DNA from: Diphasiastrum complanatum
Lineage: Eukaryota; Streptophyta; Lycopodiopsida; Lycopodiales; Lycopodiaceae
Length of the DNA stretch: 64,000 bases
Direction: 5' to 3'
NCBI GenBank assembly: GCA_029204225.1
Contig: CM055106.1
Span: 43,437,003 to 43,501,002 of the forward strand
This document shows positions 57,761-64,000 of this stretch, piece by piece. The notes under the pieces were generated by a model. That model did no database searches and had not been told where the DNA came from. It saw only the letters and a list, made by a program, of their open reading frames with translations. The position numbers and the translations under genes are program-made. Numbering within the stretch: position 1 is the first letter of the stretch; each line of letters begins with the position of its first letter.

Positions 57761-58505
57761 GATTTTTGTGTGTCCACATTACCGGCCCAATCAAAGTCGG
57801 AATAAGAAGGTAATGTTAGAGTGTCCTCTGAGTTTTCATTATAACATAGAGCATAGTGCTTAGATGCTTGAATGTATCTTAATACTCTTAGTAGAGCATG
57901 TGCCAATGTGCTAGCTGCATAGGCAAGATCGTGTCATGTGCAGACCAGGGCATACATGATCAATCTAACTATCGACTGATAGGGGTATTTGCACATCTCC
58001 TTCTCTATTTCAGTCGTCGGCACATGTCCTTTGACAATTTGAATGCTAGATCCATAGGCGAGTCTATCGACTTGTAGTTTTCCATGCCATACCTGTAGAG
58101 TACACTAGTTTGACACCTTTCCTGGCTTATCGTAATACTTATGTTTACTCATTCTTTGGTTATCTCAATTCCGAGAAGGTAATGTATAGGGCCTGAATCA
58201 GTCATTTTGAATTCCTTCCACAATAGTGACTTTGTCTCATGAAGTAATTGATTCGAATTGTTGATGATCAAAGAGTCCTCAAAATATAGAGCTATTATGA
58301 CATAGCTTGAGCCTCTATGTTTGAGATAAACATTAGAGTCAACAGAGGTAGGAATGAAGTCGTGCTACAACAAGGATCAATTGATTCTATTGAACCAAGC
58401 CCTTGGAGCTTGCTTTAGCCCATAGAGATCTTTCTGTAACTTACACACTTTGTGTTCTTGGCCTTGAAGGATATAATCTTTGAGTTGCTAGATGTAAATA
58501 TCTTC
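57761..58505 (-). pseudogene. Ty1/copia RNase H and reverse transcriptase core
   Basis: RT box LYFEDSLIINN near 58270 (first catalytic Asp changed to Glu), then TKSLLWKEFKMTDSGPIHYL, LGIEI, the GMENYKSIDS part, YPYQSIVRLIMYALVCT and an RNase H start, ended at 57761 by a join to GAG-pre-integrase sequence of another copy. Domain order across the join (RNase H then integrase on the minus strand) is not natural, so this is a rearrangement. Confidence 0.83.
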
Positions 58506-58823
58506 TTATATGTATCCATTCAGAACATCCATCCGGTGAACTTCTAGATCTTTGGCAGCTGCGATAGCAAGTAAAGACCGAATTGACTGAAGTCTTACAA
58601 CTGGACTGAAAGGCCCGGTGTATTCAATTCCATAGGTTTGTTCATATCCTTTCACGACTAGTCGAGCTTTCCATTTGGCTGTCAAACCATGTGGATTGAG
58701 CTTCAACTTGAAGATCCACTTAGTGGCAATAATTTTTGCATTAGGAGGAGCTTCTACAAGACACCAGGTCTTGCTCTTCATCAGGAACATATACATGCAT
58801 GACATTGTGCCAGTTGTATGCAT
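58506..58823 (-). pseudogene. Ty1/copia reverse transcriptase N-terminal region
   Basis: 105 open codons: MHTTGTMSCMYMFLMKSKTW, CLVEAPPNAKIIATKWIFKL, KARLVVKGYEQTYGIEYTGP, FSPVVRLQSIRSLLAIAAAK and EVHRMDVLNGYI. It continues into the RT core at 57761-58505 after a 20-base deletion at HTAF. Confidence 0.9.
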
Positions 58824-59139
58824 TCGAGTTCAACAGTGCTTCTGCTACTAAGGTAGGTCCGTCATAACTGATGAATGCCTAAGGGATGTAACGATCAGGC
58901 TCTTGTCGACGTTGGGCAGATTTTTGAACAAAAGTCAGTTGCAGAGATGATGATTCTCCTTGTTGTGTGACATGGGTATCTTCGATTGTCGGAACAGTCG
59001 TAAGTCGAGGCCTGTCGATGGTGATGGGAGTTGTTGGAACTAATTCTTGCATTGGCAGCTTCCATGATAAATGATCTAAGAAATTGTCAAGATAGTCTTG
59101 AATAATAATAACAACTTGGAACAATGGTTTTGATACCAA
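58824..59139 (-). pseudogene. Ty1/copia integrase-RT linker
   Basis: Low-complexity polyprotein linker: MQELVPTTPITIDRPRLTTV, EDTHVTQQGESSSLQLTF, QEPDRYIP. At about 59060 it is joined to sequence near the PBS, so gag, protease and integrase of this element are deleted in one step. Confidence 0.75.
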
Positions 59140-59202
59140 TTTGTTGGGTTCCTACTGGTCTGATACCAACTAGCTGTTTTGTATTACTTTGATACTAGCT
59201 CT
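59125..59202 (-). promoter_or_regulatory. Triplicated primer-binding site
   Basis: Minus strand reads TAGTATCAAAG (59189-59199), TGGTATCAGAC (59159-59169) and TGGTATCAAAAC (59128-59139), each preceded by CCAAC- or AGCT-type spacers. Same arrangement as 6847-6918. Confidence 0.7.
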
Positions 59203-60112
59203 TTGGATTTCTTGTATGTATGTGGAAGGATAAGAGCGAACTAAATATGCAAATTATAATAGGATCTTTACCAAGCTATAGATTCAGACTATAACTTAGA
59301 TCAACTGGAGGAATATCTTGTATGTGTCAAAGACAACCATGAAGGGAGCGAAACAGTTAGGCATCTAAGATAGCCATGCTTCCTTTGAGATTGGATATTA
59401 TGAGCAAGTCATGGAGTGAATATCAGTGAGTGAGAGAGAAATTATCAGAAAGCATTCACAGTGGAGCACACATAGTAAAATAAATAATCTGAATTAAGTT
59501 GTTGTAAATACAACAATCAGATTACGATCCCGTGCCCGAGAATAGTTCACAGTAATATAGCGCACTTTGTGTTGTAATCTTACTACGCTAGTTAACGACT
59601 GAATACTATCTCTACTTCTTGAATTACTTTCACTCCCTCTAAATCTCTGATCCTATGGAATCAGATAATTCTCATACAATTGAGTTCATGAAAGAACTCT
59701 GAATCACACTTCCACCAATAAACTCTTCTTCAATATCACTATCATCACAATCCAACAATGTGTTGTTGTTATGTATATATACATGTACCAGTTATAATAA
59801 TTGTGTGGGCCACGAGCGTGAAGTAGTGTAGTTACTGCAAAGTATTGAAATGAACTGTGACATGGTCTATGTCAGACAGGGCAGAGGAAGTGCTCCATTT
59901 TGAATGGTACCATTTGATGAGCGTCGAAGATGTCAAGCAAGTCGAGTCGACTGGCTCGCCCTTGAGAAGATGTCGATGTCGACGAAGTCAAGTCAGTAAA
60001 GTCGATGACGTGAACGTCGACAAAGTCGATCTTGCTTCTACTTCAAGTCATTGGCTGTTCGACTTGTGCGAGTAAGATTGGGTGTTGCTGTAGAGAAAGA
60101 ATAGTGATGGAA
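59203..60112 (-). mobile_element. LTR-A (minus strand), diverged and lacking the CT tract
   Basis: Matches LTR-A over most of its length in reverse, including ATATATACAT at 59772-59781, GATCGTAATCTGATTGTTGTA and CTCCCTTCATGGTTGTCTTTG. Its promoter half has a GTCGA-rich stretch (59925-60060: GTCGACGAAGTC, AAAGTCGATG). The outer end near 60112 (TGGCAAC) is uncertain. It would be the 5' LTR of the minus-strand copia at 57.8-59.1 kb. Confidence 0.7.
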
Positions 60113-60834
60113 GTTGCCACGTGGCACATGCAATTTTGTCAACATATGCATGTGCCATGTGGTAACTCATCATTTGTTGTCCACATGCACATTTTGATGT
60201 GATTTTCTTTGCTACATGTCAAAAATTTTATGGTTGTCCACATGAGAGTTGTGGTGGGAAGGCTCACCAAAAATCTACTTGTGGAGGTGCCTCTAGACCA
60301 TAAAGGAAAACTGAGCACCTAACATTAAAGGAACAAGCTAAAATCTTCATGATTTATTGAGAGTTGAGAATTACATATAAATTAATTTTTTGAAATAAAA
60401 AGCTATTGTGAATGGGCATCGATTTGTATTATCCAAAGCGCAATGATTTAATGACTCCAAAGACACTTTCTTATCTATCCATCATTGATGATAGTGATCT
60501 ATTAGGGAAAGAAGAGTGATTTGACTCTTTTAGTTTGACATATCACCTTTCTACACTTCAAAGCCTTAGTTAAATGTATATAGAGGTGTGATATGACCTT
60601 TCTAAACTTTGAAGTCAGGTATATAAAACCTATTTTATACACACGCACACACACATTTATATGTATGTACATATACAGACACCCACATATGTACATATGT
60701 ACACACACACACACACACATTTATATGTATGTATGTATAAACACACCCACATATGTACACACACACACACACACCAACACATTTATATGTCTGTATGTAT
60801 AAACACACCCACATACACACACACACACACACAC
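60113..60834. other. Block D-like fragment, AT-rich spacer and CA repeats
   Basis: 60113-60330 resembles block D (GTGGCACATGCAA, GAGAGTTGTGGTGGGAAGGC, GTGGAGGTGCCTC) at lower identity than the other copies. 60331-60560 holds nothing recognisable. 60561-60834 is a version of the TTTCTACACTTCAAAGCCTTAG segment followed by CA/TATG repeats. Confidence 0.5.
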
Positions 60835-61255
60835 TCTTATATGTATGTATGTATAAACACACCCACATATGTACTTATGTGGGTGTGTTTATACATACAT
60901 ACATATAAATGTGTGTATGTGTGTGTACGTGCGCGCACGCCTTTCTACACTTCAAAGCCTTAGTCAAATATAAAGAGGAAATGACCTTTCAAAATGACAT
61001 ATGATCTTTCTAAACTTTCAAGTCAAATATATAAAACTTATATACACACACGCGTGTGTGTGTGTGTGCGCACACACACACACACACCAACACATTTATA
61101 TGTATGTATATATACAAACACCCACATATGTGCACATGTGGGTGTACATATGTGGGTGTGTGTATATCTACATAAATATCAATGTGTTGGTGTGTGGGTG
61201 TGGGCATGGGCATGGGCATGTGCGTGTGCGTGTGCATGTGCATGTTTTATTTGAT
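60835..61255. repeat. Palindrome-rich CA/TATG compound microsatellite (copy 2)
   Basis: 33-base arms at 60837-60869 / 60876-60908 around a 6-base loop, the 105-base segment again at 60944-61045, then CA/TATG arms around 61130 that are interrupted by a 19-base repeat of GTGTACATATGTGGGTGTG. Counterpart of 42835-43260. Confidence 0.88.
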
Positions 61256-62325
61256 AAATACCTGGAGGTCTATGCAAGATTGTGAAATATCTTTTTTAAA
61301 ATTTCGATGAGTAACAAGACAACACAAGGTGGGTGGACCCTTCATTCACAAGCTTCTATAATATTGGAAATGGCTCCATATTTCAAGAGATTTGATCTCA
61401 TATTAGATTGACAAAAATCTTTCATTTATTCTAAGTTTCAATGGAAAAGTATCCAGAAAAATTCCAACTTTTTGGACGGTTGACATTTTGAAATATTAGA
61501 GTACCTACATGTTGAACTTGCATTGGAGCTTCTAGAATTTTGCTCTACATTTAGCAAGTAGAAATTTTTTTGTCTACAGACATATTATGAATCTGATTCT
61601 AAATCAACTTTAATAGTCATTTTCACTCAATAGATAATGTTTCTTGTGTGCATTAAAAAACCTTTAAGCCTCTAATCAATCACTGCTTCAAAAAGGGTCT
61701 TGGTAGGAAATGTCCACACCCAAGATTTCTCTCCTTGGATTTTAGCTTGACACATACCAAAAAAACACCATACAACATCTATTGAGAGGTAAAAAAGCCA
61801 TGCATTCTAACGAGCAAGAACAATCGAGAACATAATTGCCAGTCCAAAGTTTACCTTAAGTATTATACCCATTTTCGAGTTGAAATCAATGTGTTGATGA
61901 TGAAAGTTTTTACCGAATTTGGAAACCTGATGATTAGACTAATTTTTGGATGAAAACTCTAAGTTTTCAACAAAAATGTCAGCACCTCTCTTCCAACCTT
62001 CGCCAGTCCTATTGAGCATTCCAAATATAATGGTTTTTTCTATCAATGAGTTTGGCAAGAGTTCATTCCATTAGAATTTTTGCAATAAAGATTGTTTCTT
62101 CAAAATATTCATTTTAACCCTTGCCAACAAGCTGAATTTTGTTTTCAATGTGCCAAAAGAACCGTCACCTGACCTACCATATATCTATTTTTGTCAAATC
62201 TATCTCCAGTCAGACGAGCGAAGTTAGTTTTTTAGATTTGTCAGAAACAGCCACTTTTTTAAAATCCAAAATAGTAAATGTGAACCCTCGCTAAGCTAAC
62301 ACTCGTACTCACTTTTACTTCAATC
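61256..62325 (+). other. Duplicated spacer upstream of ORF X (copy 2)
   Basis: Counterpart of 43261-44371 with small indels. Carries the same CTTCGCC/CCTCGC words in its right part. No gene. Confidence 0.5.
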
Positions 62326-63236
<911 letters not shown>

Positions 63237-63626
63237 ATGTTTTTTCAAGGCATTCGCATACTCAATGGAGCTACAAGTGCTCATGATAGAGGTTCTGGCT
63301 CTAACCAAGATCTGGGAGCTGGAAATGCAAACGGTAGTGGTTCTGATTTAGGTGGCGAAGGTGCTGTTGGGCAAGGCAGTGGAGCTGGAGGTGGACATAT
63401 TGGTAGTGGTGCTACAGGTGGTTCTAAAGGTGGCAGTGGTCAAGGAAATAGAGTAGGAGGCGGTGGCTCAGGGGGAAACGAAAATGGAAATATTGTTACC
63501 AGAAAAGGAGACGGTAATGGTTGTGGTAGCGGAAAAGGAAATGAAAATTCTGCCCCTGGAAAAGAAGAAGGTGCGGGAAATGGTGCTGGCAAAGGTAGCA
63601 GTAGAGGAAAAGAAAATGGAAATTAA
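63237..63626 (+). CDS. Glycine-rich hypothetical protein (129 codons, intact frame)
   Basis: Open from 63237 to a TAA at 63624. After MFFQGIRILNGATSAHDRGS the protein is built of short Gly/Asn/Ser runs (GNANGSGSDLGGEGAVGQGS, GSGKGNENSAP, GKGSSRGKENGN), low complexity and probably disordered. The first 8 residues may be intron, with the true reading frame entering after TTTTCAAG at 63248. The damaged copy at 55300 shows this is a dispersed sequence, so it is more likely part of a mobile element than a single host gene. Function unknown. Confidence 0.4.
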   Translation: MFFQGIRILNGATSAHDRGSGSNQDLGAGNANGSGSDLGGEGAVGQGSGAGGGHIGSGATGGSKGGSGQGNRVGGGGSGGNENGNIVTRKGDGNGCGSGKGNENSAPGKEEGAGNGAGKGSSRGKENGN

Positions 63627-64000
63627 TATTGCTCCCAGAAATGGACAGTGATTGGGTGGTGAATCAACTACATTTCACCTCGAATTCTCAACCTGTCGCT
63701 GTGTGTGAGATTTTTAATTGCGTACACAATGATAGTTACTAGCTGCATCTACTAGCGGTCAAGAGACTACTATAGTATTGATGTGAATAGAGATGGCAAT
63801 GAGCCGACAAGGAATTCAACCAAGAATTGTAATGTAAAATTAAGACACTTAGAGAGTCGAAATAGGTACCGTACACCCTTGAAAAACTTAAACGACAATA
63901 ATGTGGTTGGATTTATGTCAAACTTTATCAAAGTAATTTTCTTCCTCCTCAGCAAACTGAAATATCTAGAGCTGCAACCATCGTGAACCCTTCAACAAAG
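63627..64000 (+). other. Downstream flank of the glycine-rich frame (copy 2)
   Basis: Homologous to 55673-55990. A frame starting NRDGNEPTRNSTKNCNVKL is open to 63986 and is conserved in part with the other copy. At 63963 the TCTAGAGCTGCAACCATCG motif begins again and runs off the window. Confidence 0.4.

Noticed and set aside
59857-60075. 72-codon plus-strand frame in LTR-A
   Set aside because: Lies antisense to the LTR in its GTCGA-rich part; LTR-A copies at 15.8 and 28.1 kb do not keep it.

Overview
The window is land-plant nuclear DNA made almost entirely of decayed, nested and repeatedly duplicated LTR retrotransposons. The evidence is Ty1/copia and Ty3/gypsy polyprotein fragments on both strands, primer-binding sites (PBS) complementary to plant tRNAs (a tRNA-Met type TGGTATCAGAGC and a tRNA-Asp type TGGCGCCGTTGCCGG), plant-type telomere repeats (CCCTAAA), AT-rich spacers and many long (CT)n/(GA)n tracts. 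I see no intact gene, rRNA or tRNA gene, CRISPR array or bacterial operon. Every recognisable enzyme domain carries stops, frameshifts or deletions, so coding calls are pseudogenes. Species cannot be told from the sequence. Element edges were read by eye from pairwise similarity inside the window and are good to about 5-30 bases.

Family labels used below. LTR-A: about 0.9-1.1 kb copia LTR, TGTTGG...CCAACA, with an internal (CT)n. LTR-B: copia LTR starting TGTTGGATTTACTCC directly after an AAGGGGGG polypurine tract; its 3' end was not found. LTR-E: gypsy-like LTR on the minus strand with a tRNA-Asp-like PBS. LTR-F: copia LTR followed by TGGTATCAGAGC. LTR-G: LTR of an Athila/Tat-like gypsy. C-array: CTCGAA/TTCGCGAA-rich, LTR-like sequence found inside copia integrase fragments. 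Block D: AT-rich block of about 1.6-2.5 kb present seven times, carrying on its minus strand a decayed reading frame I cannot identify.

Layout. 1-1838: minus-strand copia pol cut by a C-array. 1852-5826: 3' half of a gypsy element on the plus strand (RT, RNase H, integrase, an unidentified 'ORF X', LTR-G). 5827-9243: copia fragments of several families, including a chimeric RT/RNase H-PPT-LTR-B unit repeated twice. 9244-19975: LTR-B remnants, microsatellites and block D, interrupted by a composite insertion (C-array, gypsy leader/gag, LTR-E) and an LTR-A. 19976-25225: LTR-F with PBS, then a gypsy 5' end (LTR-G, PBS, leader, gag start), a minisatellite and a minus-strand LTR-E with PBS. 25226-25975: about 750 bases with no recognised homology. 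25976-36454: block D with a MITE-like insertion, a minus-strand copia pol carrying a solo LTR-A, a C-array, LTR-B with an interstitial telomeric patch, and another block D. 36455-42392: tandem array of a 2.5-2.6 kb composite unit. 42393-44973 and 60835-63033: a diverged duplication containing long palindromes, CA/TATG microsatellites and ORF X. 44974-49433: tandem RT/RNase H-PPT-LTR-B units. 49434-54834: minus-strand copia pol with C-array and LTR-F. 54784-55308: an unrecognised 174-codon minus-strand reading frame. 55300-55990 and 63177-64000: a glycine-rich reading frame and its flanks. 56276-60112: a further mosaic minus-strand copia element with LTR-A and a triplicated PBS.

The parts no longer work together. 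The value of the window lies in its junctions: solo-LTR formation with a target duplication, microhomology joins, telomere-repeat patches at deletion points, a palindrome-rich duplication, and three reading-frame families (ORF X, the block-D frame, the 54.8-55.3 kb frame) that I could not assign to a known protein.
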